A stretch of DNA of 64,000 nucleotides from CADEDV01 sp048498035 (lineage in GTDB: Bacteria > Bacteroidota > Bacteroidia > Chitinophagales > Chitinophagaceae): NCBI GenBank assembly GCA_048498035.1, contig JBEHYT010000002.1, forward strand, positions 264,526 to 328,525, read 5' to 3'. The translations under genes were made by a program, and so were the position numbers. The notes under the pieces were generated by a model. That model was given only the letters and a program-made list of their open reading frames with translations. It had not been told where the DNA came from and searched no databases. Shown one piece after another: positions 1-8,896 of this stretch; the first letter of the stretch is position 1, and every line of letters begins with the position of its first letter.

Positions 1-1247
1 AAGTATGGCTGGGCGGTGATCACTATAAATGGCGCGCCATGCGCGCGAATGGGATCCCGGAGGAACGAATTACCGGCACAGCAACTGATGGCGATAAGTT
101 CAACGCCTGGGCCGAAACGGTTCCTTACACCATGCGTAACCCCTTATTCCACTGGACACACCTGGAATTGCAGCGTTATTTCGGCATTCACGAGCTACTG
201 GATGAAACAAATGGACCACAGGTATATGAACACTGCAACCAGTTGCTGCAGCAAAAAGATTTCAGCGTTCTGGGATTATTGGAAAAAATGAATGTGCGGG
301 TTGTTTGCACCACAGATGATCCATGTGATACACTCGAACATCACCTCCGTTTTCGTAACAGCGGCCATTCGCTGCGGATGTTACCCGCCTTTCGGCCAGA
401 TAACGGCATTGCCGTAGAGAACCTGGAACGCTGGTTGGATTATGTACAGAAACTTGAGAATGCCAGTGGTCATCGCATCGGGGGATATGCGGATTTCATC
501 ACTGCCTTCCGGATGCGTCATGATCATTTTGCAGAAGCGGGTGGCTGCATCAGCGATCACGGATGTGAAACTATGGCGGCCGCAGATTTTTCTCCAAAGC
601 AACAAGCCGCATTATTTGATAAACTCCGGGGCGGACATAGGTTGTCTGCCACAGAAACAGCCTCATTTAAAACCGGTGTATTGTATGAACTGGCGTTGCT
701 TGATCATGAGAAGGGATGGGTACAGCAATGGCATGTGGGTGCTATTCGTAATAACAACTCCCGCCTGCTGAAAAAGCTGGGCGCTGATGCAGGGGTAGAC
801 AGCATTGGCGATTTTGAAACCGCCAGGACGATGGCCGCTTTTTTTGACCTCCTGGACAGTTCATCGCAATTGGCAAAAACTATCGTATACAACCTGAATC
901 CTGCGGACAGTGAAGTGTATGCCACGATGATGGGAAATTTCCAGGATGGAACGGTGGCAGGAAAGATGCAATATGGCGCGGCCTGGTGGTTCCTGGATCA
1001 GAAAGACGGCATCGAACGGCAATTGCAGGTGTTGAGCAACATGGGACTTTTAAGCCGGTTTGTAGGCATGCTTACGGACAGCAGATCGTTTCTTTCGTTT
1101 CCTCGGCATGAATATTTCCGGAGAATCCTGTGTAATATAATAGGTCAGGACATTGTAAAAGGAGAGTTGCCGGATAATTTGGACCGGGTTGGTAAAATGA
1201 TTGAAGATATTTGTTATAATAACGCGAAAGCGTATTTCAATTTCTAA
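1..1247 (+). CDS. uxaC: Glucuronate isomerase (5' partial)
   Basis: This enzyme isomerises D-glucuronate to D-fructuronate (and galacturonate to tagaturonate), the first cytoplasmic step of hexuronate breakdown. The window opens inside the gene: the frame is already open at base 3, ahead of the first ATG at 39, and reads the family motif LGGDHYKWRAMRANGI. Further family marks are TTDDPCDTLEHH and WHVGAIRNNN. About 414 residues are present, against roughly 470 in E. coli UxaC, so some 55-60 N-terminal residues lie outside. It faces uxuA and the SDR gene on the other strand, which together give glucuronate to fructuronate to mannonate to KDG. The identification is secure. Confidence 0.96.
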   Translation, partial: VWLGGDHYKWRAMRANGIPEERITGTATDGDKFNAWAETVPYTMRNPLFHWTHLELQRYFGIHELLDETNGPQVYEHCNQLLQQKDFSVLGLLEKMNVRVVCTTDDPCDTLEHHLRFRNSGHSLRMLPAFRPDNGIAVENLERWLDYVQKLENASGHRIGGYADFITAFRMRHDHFAEAGGCISDHGCETMAAADFSPKQQAALFDKLRGGHRLSATETASFKTGVLYELALLDHEKGWVQQWHVGAIRNNNSRLLKKLGADAGVDSIGDFETARTMAAFFDLLDSSSQLAKTIVYNLNPADSEVYATMMGNFQDGTVAGKMQYGAAWWFLDQKDGIERQLQVLSNMGLLSRFVGMLTDSRSFLSFPRHEYFRRILCNIIGQDIVKGELPDNLDRVGKMIEDICYNNAKAYFNF

Positions 1248-1264
1248 GCAGAGCGAGCAGTTAG

Positions 1265-1305
1265 AAAAAAAGCACCTTGTCGCATGACAGGGTGCTTTCG
1301 TATTT
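1265..1305. terminator. Bidirectional terminator between uxaC and uxuA
   Basis: A 13-bp near-perfect stem (AAAGCACCTTGTC pairing with GACAGGGTGCTTT, one G-T wobble) closes a GCAT loop. It has an A-run on the left and a T-rich run on the right, so it can end transcription from both convergent genes. Confidence 0.8.
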
Positions 1306-1319
1306 TTTAAAGTGGTTAT

Positions 1320-2489
1320 TTATTTTTTGTACAACGAGCGGTAGATGCCCAGTTCAAGTCCGCGCAGTTCTGCCAGTCCGCGCATACGGCCTATGCAGGA
1401 ATAGCCGGGATTATTGGTTTTGTTCATGTCGTCCATCATCTGGTGCCCATGATCCGGTCTGAAGGGAATTGGCGCCTTTGCGTGCTGTTGTATTGCGAGT
1501 ACTTCGGTGAGTACTGCATACATATCGGTATCCCCGTCCAGGTGATCGGCCTCATAAAAATTGCCCTGCTCATCCCGTTTAGTATTGCGCAGGTGTACAA
1601 AATGCATCCTGTCTCCAATGCGGCGTGCGATGGCTGGAAGATCGTTGTTTTTATTAGCGCCAAGTGAGCCCGTGCAAAAACAGATGCCATTGCTTTTATT
1701 CGGAACAGCAGAAAGAATATAGTCGATATCGGCGCCGGTAGACACAATGCGTGGCAGCCCAAGAATATCGAACGGAGGATCATCCGGGTGAATAGCCAGT
1801 TGGATGCCGAGTTCATCCGCCACCGGGCAAACTTCTTCCAGGAAATATTTCAGGTTCTCGCGCAATTGATCGTGGTTGATGTGGTCATACTGGGCGAGTT
1901 TTTCACGCATTTGTTCTACCGACTGTTTTTTTTCGCCCGGAATGCCAAACATCACGATAGTTTGCAGTTCCTGGAGTTGTTCTGCCGTATAGGACTTATG
2001 ACGTTCTGTAGCCTGTTGCACAATTTCCGCAGGGTAGGCGTCTTTAGCATTTTTCCGTTCGAGGATAAAGATGTCGAAGATGGCCATATCTACCCAGTTA
2101 AAGTAGAGCGCTTCAGATCCGTCTGGCATTTTATATTTCAGATCGGTACGGGTCCAATCGTTTACCGGCATAAAGTTGTAGGTAACGATGCGGATATCCC
2201 AAAACGCGAGGTTTCGGAGTGTTTGTTTGTACTGATCGATATACTGTTGAAAATCGCCGGTTCGTGTTTTGATGGATTCGTGGATGGTTACGCTTTCCAC
2301 TACGTCCCAGGTCAGGCCCGCGGCTTCAATAATATCTTTTCTTGTCCTGATCTCTTCTATCGGCCAAACATCTCCATGGGGAATATGATGCAGGGCAGTT
2401 ACCACGCCGGTAGCGCCCGTTTGACGTACGTCTTGAAGCGTTACAGGATCATCGGGGCCGAACCAGCGCCAGGTTTGTTTAAGTTGCAA
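1320..2489 (-). CDS. uxuA: Mannonate dehydratase
   Basis: UxuA dehydrates D-mannonate to 2-keto-3-deoxygluconate. The protein is 389 aa, normal for the family, and begins MQLKQTWRWFGPDDPVTLQD, the usual UxuA start. Other marks are the segment GIQLAIHPDDPPFDILGLPR, which carries metal-binding His and Asp residues, and FVHLRNTK and FRPDHGH further on. It is a TIM-barrel xylose-isomerase-like enzyme needing a divalent metal, and is cytoplasmic. It lies downstream of the SDR gene on the same strand with a 172-bp gap, so it may be co-transcribed or have its own promoter. It converges on uxaC. The identification is secure. Confidence 0.97.
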   Translation of the reverse strand: MQLKQTWRWFGPDDPVTLQDVRQTGATGVVTALHHIPHGDVWPIEEIRTRKDIIEAAGLTWDVVESVTIHESIKTRTGDFQQYIDQYKQTLRNLAFWDIRIVTYNFMPVNDWTRTDLKYKMPDGSEALYFNWVDMAIFDIFILERKNAKDAYPAEIVQQATERHKSYTAEQLQELQTIVMFGIPGEKKQSVEQMREKLAQYDHINHDQLRENLKYFLEEVCPVADELGIQLAIHPDDPPFDILGLPRIVSTGADIDYILSAVPNKSNGICFCTGSLGANKNNDLPAIARRIGDRMHFVHLRNTKRDEQGNFYEADHLDGDTDMYAVLTEVLAIQQHAKAPIPFRPDHGHQMMDDMNKTNNPGYSCIGRMRGLAELRGLELGIYRSLYKK

Positions 2490-2661
2490 GGATGTATGAA
2501 TTAAAAATGAACAATGAATAATGAATAATGATAAGATCGTCCCGGTATCATTGGAGAAACTCCTTTTAACCGGGAAATGCGTTCACAAAGTTAGTGTGAA
2601 TCCTCATTCACGCTGCTGAAAAGAAGTGCGAATGGCAAATACGAACAGGTATTCGTGTTAT

Positions 2662-3477
2662 TTATACGCCGGAGAAAATGTGAAAGCCCCCGTCAACACA
2701 AATTACTTCGCCGCTTACAAAGGCAGAAGCGTCGCTAAGAAGCCACACCAATGCGCCAATTAATTCCTCGGGCGCTCCAAATCGTTTAAACGGTGTATTT
2801 TGGATCACCGCCTGGCCACGTTCGGTATAGGATCCGTCGGGATTGGTCAGCAGGGCCCTGTTTTGGTGTGTGATGAAAAATCCAGGCGCCACCGCATTTA
2901 CGCGGAGCGAGCCGCCGTAGCGTGCTGCCGCTTCAACACACATCCATCGGGTATAATTATCAATGGCAGCTTTGGCCATGGAATAGCCAAGCACCCTGGT
3001 AATGGCCGTTTTGGCAGCCATGGAAGAAATATTGACGATGGTTCCGTTTCCGGAGGCCACCAGTGCCGGACCAAATACAGAGACAGGCAAAATGGTTCCA
3101 AAAAGGTTGAGATCGAAGGCCTGTTTGAGGCCGTCCATATTCAAATCAAAAATATCTTTGCCGGGAGCCACAACTGCATCGGGTACGTTACCGCCCGCAG
3201 CGTTTACCAGCCCGTCAATTTTGCCCCATGTTGCTAATATTTTGTCCCGTGCGCTTTCCAGGTCTGTTTTTGATAATACATCTGCCGCAATAAAAAGCGC
3301 TTCCTTCCCATCTGCCGTCAATGCTTTTACTCGTTCTTCACCCACCGACTTATTTCTGCCGATCAGTACCGCTTTCGCGCCTGCGTCTGTAATTCCTTTT
3401 ACAAATGATTCTCCCAAAATGCCGGTGGCCCCGGTTACAACAATTACCTTACCGGTAAGATCAAAAATCTGCTGCAT
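2662..3477 (-). CDS. SDR-family oxidoreductase, probable D-mannonate oxidoreductase (fructuronate reductase)
   Basis: The 271-aa protein is a classical short-chain dehydrogenase. The N-terminal Rossmann motif TGATGILG binds NAD(P), VNAAGG is the NAG-type motif, INISS-like VNISS holds the catalytic Ser, and YSMAKAA holds the catalytic Tyr and Lys. The C-terminal CVDGGF is typical. Location between sugar-acid genes and next to uxuA suggests it reduces fructuronate to mannonate, a role SDR enzymes play in Bacteroidota that lack UxuB. The fold is certain from motifs; the substrate is inferred from the neighbours. Related gluconate 5-dehydrogenases look very similar. Confidence 0.85.
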   Translation of the reverse strand: MQQIFDLTGKVIVVTGATGILGESFVKGITDAGAKAVLIGRNKSVGEERVKALTADGKEALFIAADVLSKTDLESARDKILATWGKIDGLVNAAGGNVPDAVVAPGKDIFDLNMDGLKQAFDLNLFGTILPVSVFGPALVASGNGTIVNISSMAAKTAITRVLGYSMAKAAIDNYTRWMCVEAAARYGGSLRVNAVAPGFFITHQNRALLTNPDGSYTERGQAVIQNTPFKRFGAPEELIGALVWLLSDASAFVSGEVICVDGGFHIFSGV

Positions 3478-3661
3478 ATCGTTATCGTCCTCATTAGGCG
3501 AGGGCTATAAAAGTATAACAACAAATAAGGGGAATGGAGCGGCGCCTTAACTACAACGTTTGAAATACCACACAGTTTTATTGCAACCGATTGCGATACC
3601 GGGGAAATGCCAGCAAAAACAGTGGATTCACTTAGTCAACAGGAAGGATAATATCTTTTTA

Positions 3662-5149
3662 TCATATTGCGCATTGCGGCTGGTAACGTTCATCCACCCA
3701 AACAGCCACGGCGCCCGGTCCAACGGTGAAGTCGGCCTCACCATTTTCGTCCAGTTGCATCACTTCCTGCTGGCGCCCCAGCAAATCAACCAGCCTGCGG
3801 CCTGCATTTTCGGGGCCCATACTCATTCGCTTGGTGCCCATGTCTCCATTGCTCATCAGTACCGCACAGCCACTAAATTCATGTTCCAGGTCGCCCTGGC
3901 GTGTCCAGCCAATCACATTGGGATGATCGAGGTAATCCCGTTGCACGCCATAACTGATACGTGACCTCGCTTCAATAAGACGTTCAATACCCTGAACACG
4001 GTTGAGCTCAATATATACTTCCTGCTCCTGGTGCGTATCCAGGTATTTCGCCTCATATACCGCCGGGTAAAAAATACAGGGGATGCCCTGTTCGCGCAGC
4101 AGGATAATCGCGTACGCCAGCGGCTTGAACCAGTAATCCACCGTTGATTCCAATGCCTGCATGGGCTGGGTATCGTGATTGTCAACAAACGTAATTGCTA
4201 ACTCTGGCTTTTGTTGGATGAGCGTATTGTCAAAGATCGTCCGCAGGTCGTACGCCGGCCCCTGCAGCGAAGCATGGTAGAGGTTGTGATGCAGGGGTAC
4301 ATCAAACAATTGAATTTTTCCCTGTGTGGCTTCGATATATTGAAGTAACACAGCAACATCGCTTTTCCAGTATTCACCAATCACCAGGAAATTTTTATTA
4401 AAACTGCCATTCAGGTGATCAATCCATTCCGGGAAAAACCCGGGATTGATATGTTTTAACGCGTCGAGCCGGACCCCGTCAAAATGTGTGGTATCATGAT
4501 ACCACGATCCCCAACGCTTCAATTCTTCCCGCACGTGTGGATTCCTGAATTCCACATCAGCCCCCATCAGGAAATCATAATTGCCATTTTCAGACCCCAC
4601 CAATTCTTCCCAGGTACCATTCGTGTATTCATTCAGGATGAGGTTAATGGTCCAGTTTTCATACACGCCTGTAAAGCAGTCCTTATTCCATTTAAAATTG
4701 GAGTACTTATCGCCCCTCCCGGGGAAGGTAAATTTTGTGAATGCTTCAATTTCCTGCGGTTCTCCCAACGGCTCAAGCCGGTTTTCTTCTTTTACAGGAA
4801 TGGCTTTCATCTTTTCTTTTTCGTCGGCCCCGATGCGATGATTGAAAACGATGTCGACAATCACCTGTATATTTTTTTGCTGTAATGCGGTTATAGCGGC
4901 CAGGTATTCATCGCGCGTGCCATAGCGCGTTCTTACCGTCCCTTTCTGATCAAATTCGCCGAGATCATAAAGGTCATATACGGCATAGCCGGGTTCGTTC
5001 ACACCATCGGCGGATTTATACGCCGGTGGTAGCCAAACATGGGTGATGCCCATACTGGCGAGATGTTGCGCGCGTTCTGCGGCATGTTGCCACAGGTTTC
5101 CCTCGGGGGAATAATACCAGTGGAAAAACTGGAAGATAGTGTTGTTCAT
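3662..5149 (-). CDS. Cytoplasmic alpha-amylase, GH13 family
   Basis: The 495-aa protein hydrolyses alpha-1,4-glucosidic bonds. All four GH13 regions are visible: region I DIVFNHRI, region II GVRLDALKHI with the Asp nucleophile, region III VIGEYW with the acid/base Glu, and region IV FVDNHDTQ with the transition-state Asp. It starts MNNTIFQFFHWYYSPEG, without a signal peptide, as in bacterial liquefying-type amylases of the cytoplasmic (GH13_5-like) group. It is the last gene of a four-gene minus-strand run (8421 down to 3662), 24 bp after the Gfo/Idh gene. It probably acts on imported or stored malto-oligosaccharides. Enzyme class is firm; product size is not. Confidence 0.93.
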   Translation of the reverse strand: MNNTIFQFFHWYYSPEGNLWQHAAERAQHLASMGITHVWLPPAYKSADGVNEPGYAVYDLYDLGEFDQKGTVRTRYGTRDEYLAAITALQQKNIQVIVDIVFNHRIGADEKEKMKAIPVKEENRLEPLGEPQEIEAFTKFTFPGRGDKYSNFKWNKDCFTGVYENWTINLILNEYTNGTWEELVGSENGNYDFLMGADVEFRNPHVREELKRWGSWYHDTTHFDGVRLDALKHINPGFFPEWIDHLNGSFNKNFLVIGEYWKSDVAVLLQYIEATQGKIQLFDVPLHHNLYHASLQGPAYDLRTIFDNTLIQQKPELAITFVDNHDTQPMQALESTVDYWFKPLAYAIILLREQGIPCIFYPAVYEAKYLDTHQEQEVYIELNRVQGIERLIEARSRISYGVQRDYLDHPNVIGWTRQGDLEHEFSGCAVLMSNGDMGTKRMSMGPENAGRRLVDLLGRQQEVMQLDENGEADFTVGPGAVAVWVDERYQPQCAI

Positions 5150-5173
5150 GGTTTCGTTTTTCTCTCTGCAGGT

Positions 5174-6271
5174 TTATTCAATAGCTACGCGGTTGCCGCT
5201 TTGCATGGATGAATAAATGGCTTGTATGATCGCAACGTCTTTTTTACCTAATTCTCCCGGCAGGGAGGCTTTGGAACCGTGTAATACCGAAAGCGCAAAA
5301 TCGTCCATTTGCAGCAATTGCTGGTTTACGGATGCCAATTGTAAAAAACCGGTAGCCGTTTTGCCGTGAATGCCGCTGTAACTGAAGGCGGGCGATAGTT
5401 CAATCCAGCCATGTTCAGCGGTTAGATGAAGCAGGTTCATATCTGCTTCATAACTGGCTTCTGCGCGTGCGGTAAGGCCACCTTCCATTTGCATTTCCCA
5501 TGCGATATACCGTTCCATACTTCCGGGATCAGAAGCGTCAAACCCGCGTTGTTCCAACACCTGTACACTCTCGGGTTCCTCGCCGCAGGCATAACGCGCT
5601 GCCTGGATGCAGTAAATACCCAGGTCCTGGATGGCGCCGCCGCCCGACAATTTTTTATCGAGACGCCAGCCGCCCATATTTGCCTGTCCATGCTGCGCAT
5701 GAATGTAGGTAGGATTGCCAAAGATCTTTTCCGTACCAATACGGGCTACTTCCATATTATAAGGCTCAAAATGCAGCCGGTACCCGATGCCCAACAGGCG
5801 ATTGGCAGCTTTGCTGGCTGCAATCATTTCATCACACTCTGCAGTTGTCAGCGCCATCGGCTTTTCGCAGATCACATGCTTTCCCGCTTTTGCCGCGCGT
5901 ATCGCAAATTCCGCATGCAATGCATTCGGCAATACGATATATACAATGTCGATTGATGAATTGGAAGCGATCTCATCAAAATTATCGTAGCTATAGACAT
6001 TTTCATCCGGTATCTTGTATCGTGCCTGCCACATGGGTATTTTGGAGGTGTTGCCAGTAACAATGCCCGCCAGCCGGCAAAATTTGCACTGTTGAAGTGC
6101 GGGAGCGAGTTGCTGCGTGGCATAATTTCCAAGTCCTGCCAGCGCTATTCCCAATTTTTTGTCATGCTCCAGGGGCTGCAACTGGTGGTGCAGCACTTCA
6201 ATACCCGGTTGCGTTTCTGACCCGGATGGTCGGGCATATTGGGCGCCGGAGTGAGATTCTTTGGATGTCAT
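5174..6271 (-). CDS. Gfo/Idh/MocA family oxidoreductase
   Basis: The 365-aa NAD(P)-dependent sugar oxidoreductase has a Rossmann fold (IALAGLGNYATQQLAP at about residue 42) and the hallmark EKPMA motif (about residue 137), followed by the GGGAIQDLGIYC segment of the C-terminal alpha/beta domain. It resembles glucose-fructose oxidoreductase-type members. The first 40 residues are hydrophilic and precede the nucleotide-binding fold, so a later start is possible, but no better Met is evident. It lies 30 bp downstream of an SMP-30-like lactonase; a dehydrogenase followed by a lactonase fits oxidation of an aldose to its acid. The substrate is unknown. Confidence 0.9.
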   Translation of the reverse strand: MTSKESHSGAQYARPSGSETQPGIEVLHHQLQPLEHDKKLGIALAGLGNYATQQLAPALQQCKFCRLAGIVTGNTSKIPMWQARYKIPDENVYSYDNFDEIASNSSIDIVYIVLPNALHAEFAIRAAKAGKHVICEKPMALTTAECDEMIAASKAANRLLGIGYRLHFEPYNMEVARIGTEKIFGNPTYIHAQHGQANMGGWRLDKKLSGGGAIQDLGIYCIQAARYACGEEPESVQVLEQRGFDASDPGSMERYIAWEMQMEGGLTARAEASYEADMNLLHLTAEHGWIELSPAFSYSGIHGKTATGFLQLASVNQQLLQMDDFALSVLHGSKASLPGELGKKDVAIIQAIYSSMQSGNRVAIE

Positions 6272-6301
6272 ACCATATTACAGTTCAATTATACTGCCAA
6301 A

Positions 6302-7144
6302 TTACTGCCAACTGAACGGCGGGGAAAGCCGGAAAATAGAATGTTCCGCAGTCAGGTACAGATCATTGCCGCCCCAACAGCAGTTGGTGATCATTTCCGG
6401 CACAGGAATTAACCCCAGCCGTTTGCCTGCAGGAGATAAAATCCGTAGCCCGTCTGGCGAGCAAAGCAGCAGGTTGCCAAACCGGTCGGTGGTTATGCCA
6501 TCTGCATTTTCTTCCGCTAAAACTTCCATTCGTTTCAGCCGTCCGTGTTCATCTACCTGGCAGCGGTATAATCTCGGTTCTTCCGGGTGGTTACTTCCCA
6601 GGTATAGGTATTTTTCATCGGGCGAGAAACAGACTCCATTGGGAAAATGCAATGCCGCGCTCAGCAGCTGTATTTCTTCGCCCCTGGCGCAATACAAACC
6701 GGCCAGTGGCTGAAAGCGCGCTGGCTGCAGTTGTTCATTTTCCAGTCCATAGGGTGGGTCTGTAAAAAAAATAAAACCGTCGGAACGGATCACGATATCA
6801 TTTGGACTATTAAACGGGTGGTTCTCATATTGGGGATAGATCAGTTTTCTTTCGCCGCCAGGCGATAACATACCGATGCCATGATCGCCCTGCATACATA
6901 CGAGCAGGTTGCCGTTTGCATCAAATGCCATGGCATTGGATCCAATCATTCGGGAAAGGCCGGTGGTATCTGACCCGGTAAAACCGCTTTTTTCCAAAAA
7001 TACCCGTGTTTTCCCATCGTGAAATTCATAAATGCAATTGGCGGGCATATCGCTGAATAATAAAGACCGGCGGCGGGTCCAAACCGGTCCTTCGGTGAAT
7101 TGAAATCCGGTGGCGACTGGTATAGGTACCGATGTATTGAGCAT
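6302..7144 (-). CDS. SMP-30/gluconolactonase/LRE family protein
   Basis: The 280-aa six-bladed propeller protein carries family marks: FQFTEGPVWTRR with the metal-binding Glu, FNSPNDIVIRSDG with the Asn-Asp pair, FFTDPPYGL, and FPNGVCFSPDE. Members hydrolyse sugar lactones with a divalent metal. No signal peptide is visible, so it should be cytoplasmic. It lies 2 bp from the upstream GH13 gene and 30 bp from the downstream oxidoreductase, so all are probably one transcript. Lactonase activity on an oxidised sugar from the adjacent dehydrogenase is a reasonable inference; the natural substrate is not evident. Confidence 0.9.
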   Translation of the reverse strand: MLNTSVPIPVATGFQFTEGPVWTRRRSLLFSDMPANCIYEFHDGKTRVFLEKSGFTGSDTTGLSRMIGSNAMAFDANGNLLVCMQGDHGIGMLSPGGERKLIYPQYENHPFNSPNDIVIRSDGFIFFTDPPYGLENEQLQPARFQPLAGLYCARGEEIQLLSAALHFPNGVCFSPDEKYLYLGSNHPEEPRLYRCQVDEHGRLKRMEVLAEENADGITTDRFGNLLLCSPDGLRILSPAGKRLGLIPVPEMITNCCWGGNDLYLTAEHSIFRLSPPFSWQ

Positions 7145-7146
7145 GG

Positions 7147-8421
7147 TCAGTGGAGTGATGAGGTTACATGATATACATAAAAATCGCCGGGCTCCATGTC
7201 AAACTGGTGTTGGCGACGGATGTCGGTATGATTACCACTAAAGAGTTCAGTGTAATGATCTGCAATGGCCGGGTGGTTGATGGTGAAGTTTGCATTGGTG
7301 GTGCCAAGGTTCATGGCTACAAGCACTTTGTCTTTTTGACGGCGGCAGAGATAAACCAGGCTGTCGGGATGGTGAGTGGGTACGATAAACACAGATGCAC
7401 TTTCTTGCAGCGCTTTATTTTTTTTGCGAAGTGCCAGGAGCGTGCAATAAAAATCATGCAGTTGGGCATCGCCCGACCAGTCAATACTATCTTTTTCAAA
7501 AAAAGGAAGTTGTTTCAGGTTGGGTTTTTCCTGGCCGGAGTAAATGAGCGGAATTCCGGGCCAGGTGCAGGTAAACGCGGCGAGCGCTTTGGCGCAAACG
7601 CCGTATTTGTCATATTCCGTTCCTGTGTATGTGTTTTCGTCGTGGTTGGACGTAAACAGCAATTTTTCAGAACCTACGGGGTAGAGTGCATAATTGTTAA
7701 GCAGCGGCAATATATCTGCCAGTGGGAGTTCGCGTTTCATGTATTTGTCGAAGGCGCGCATCACTTCCCACCCGTAGGTAACATCAAATGCTTCATGATA
7801 GGCTAGTATCTCACATTCTGCCAGCCAAAACAGTGGCTTGATGGCATCGCATTCGCTGCGGGCTTCCACCCAAAAATCAATGGGTACGGTTCGTGCCATA
7901 TCACAACGAAACCCGTCTATATCAAAAGTTCGTATCCAATAGATCATTGCCTGGATCATCGCTGCACGCAGCGCAGGCACTTCGTAGTTAAGATCTATTA
8001 CATCAATCCAACCATATAGTTCGGTAAAATTTCCCTGGTCATCCTTGCGGTACCATTCGGGGTTGGCCACCGTCCATTGATGATCGTACCCGGTGTGGTT
8101 GGCTACCCAGTCGATGATCACTTTCATCTCAAAACTATGTGCCAGTTGGATGAGGGCTTTAAAATCATCGCCCGAGCCGTAGGCCGGGTCAATATCAACG
8201 TAAGAACTGGCAGCATAGTAGCTGCCATAAGTGCCCTGGCGTTTTTCTACACTGATGGGCGTAATGGGCATTAACCAAAGAATTTCGATGCCCATACGGT
8301 GCAGCCGCGGAATATGTTCCATAAATGCCCGCAATGTTCCTTCCGGCGTGTATTGGCGAATATTGACTTCGTAAATATTGGTCCCGTTGCCCCAGGAAAT
8401 AATGGGAAAGGCACTGCTCAT
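7147..8421 (-). CDS. Alpha-amylase family glycosyl hydrolase (GH13)
   Basis: The 424-aa GH13 enzyme differs from the amylase at 3662. It shows region I DWVANHTG, region II GFRCDMARTV with the Asp nucleophile, region III LAECEI with the Glu, and region IV FTSNHDENTY with the Asp. The start MSSAFPIISWGNGTNIYEVN has no signal peptide, so it is cytoplasmic. It heads a four-gene minus-strand operon with 2-30 bp gaps. Two intracellular GH13 enzymes beside an aldose oxidoreductase and a lactonase suggest processing of short alpha-glucans. Exact specificity (amylase, maltodextrin glucosidase, transferase) cannot be told by eye. Confidence 0.9.
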   Translation of the reverse strand: MSSAFPIISWGNGTNIYEVNIRQYTPEGTLRAFMEHIPRLHRMGIEILWLMPITPISVEKRQGTYGSYYAASSYVDIDPAYGSGDDFKALIQLAHSFEMKVIIDWVANHTGYDHQWTVANPEWYRKDDQGNFTELYGWIDVIDLNYEVPALRAAMIQAMIYWIRTFDIDGFRCDMARTVPIDFWVEARSECDAIKPLFWLAECEILAYHEAFDVTYGWEVMRAFDKYMKRELPLADILPLLNNYALYPVGSEKLLFTSNHDENTYTGTEYDKYGVCAKALAAFTCTWPGIPLIYSGQEKPNLKQLPFFEKDSIDWSGDAQLHDFYCTLLALRKKNKALQESASVFIVPTHHPDSLVYLCRRQKDKVLVAMNLGTTNANFTINHPAIADHYTELFSGNHTDIRRQHQFDMEPGDFYVYHVTSSLH

Positions 8422-8896
8422 GCGATCATTTTTCGGATAAATGACAATATTTATACCGGTTCATGCCATTTTGCCCCGGTACGGGTATCCATCTAAGCAT
8501 GCCGGGCATCCACCGGAAAAATCCATCGACAACACAGGGGGAAGAAAATCCACATTTTTTTAAAAAAAATGGTAAACGGCTTAGTCTGTTTTGTCTTGCG
8601 ATGTATTTATAATGAGAGGCCGGCGGAATAAGTAAAATGGTTTTATCAACTTACTATAAAGAGCGTTAGTACACGAAGGGGAAATCGTTTACACTAACAG
8701 CGGCGGGACAGCAGACGTGTTGTCCCGTTTCGTTTATTGTATCTGCGAAACCTGTACGGTTTAGTTGATAAAAATTAGTGGAGGTAAAAAAAAGCAGCGC
8801 CGAATAGTCGGCACTGCCAGTTCTATTAAATTACGATTTTTTGGGATCTTTTTTTATGATCCGCGTCAGTTCCATTTTACATTCACCATCAGTTAG
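8422..8896. other. 475-bp intergenic region
   Basis: No convincing gene is present. It holds a hairpin at 8704-8727 (CGGGACA pairing with TGTCCCG, 10-base loop), followed on the plus strand by a T-rich stretch, although no plus-strand gene precedes it. It also holds the terminator at 8786-8817. The rest is non-repetitive and carries no clear promoter. Confidence 0.5.
8786..8817 (-). terminator. Rho-independent terminator of the barrel gene
   Basis: Read on the minus strand, a 10-bp stem with one mismatch (GCAGTGCCGA with TCGGCGCTGC, 4-base loop) is followed by eight T. It lies 80 bp downstream of the stop at 8897. Confidence 0.85.

Noticed and set aside
2500..2535. AATGAATAATGAATAATG repeat as a regulatory array
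   Set aside because: Short, imperfect, low-complexity sequence near the uxuA start; nothing links it to control.
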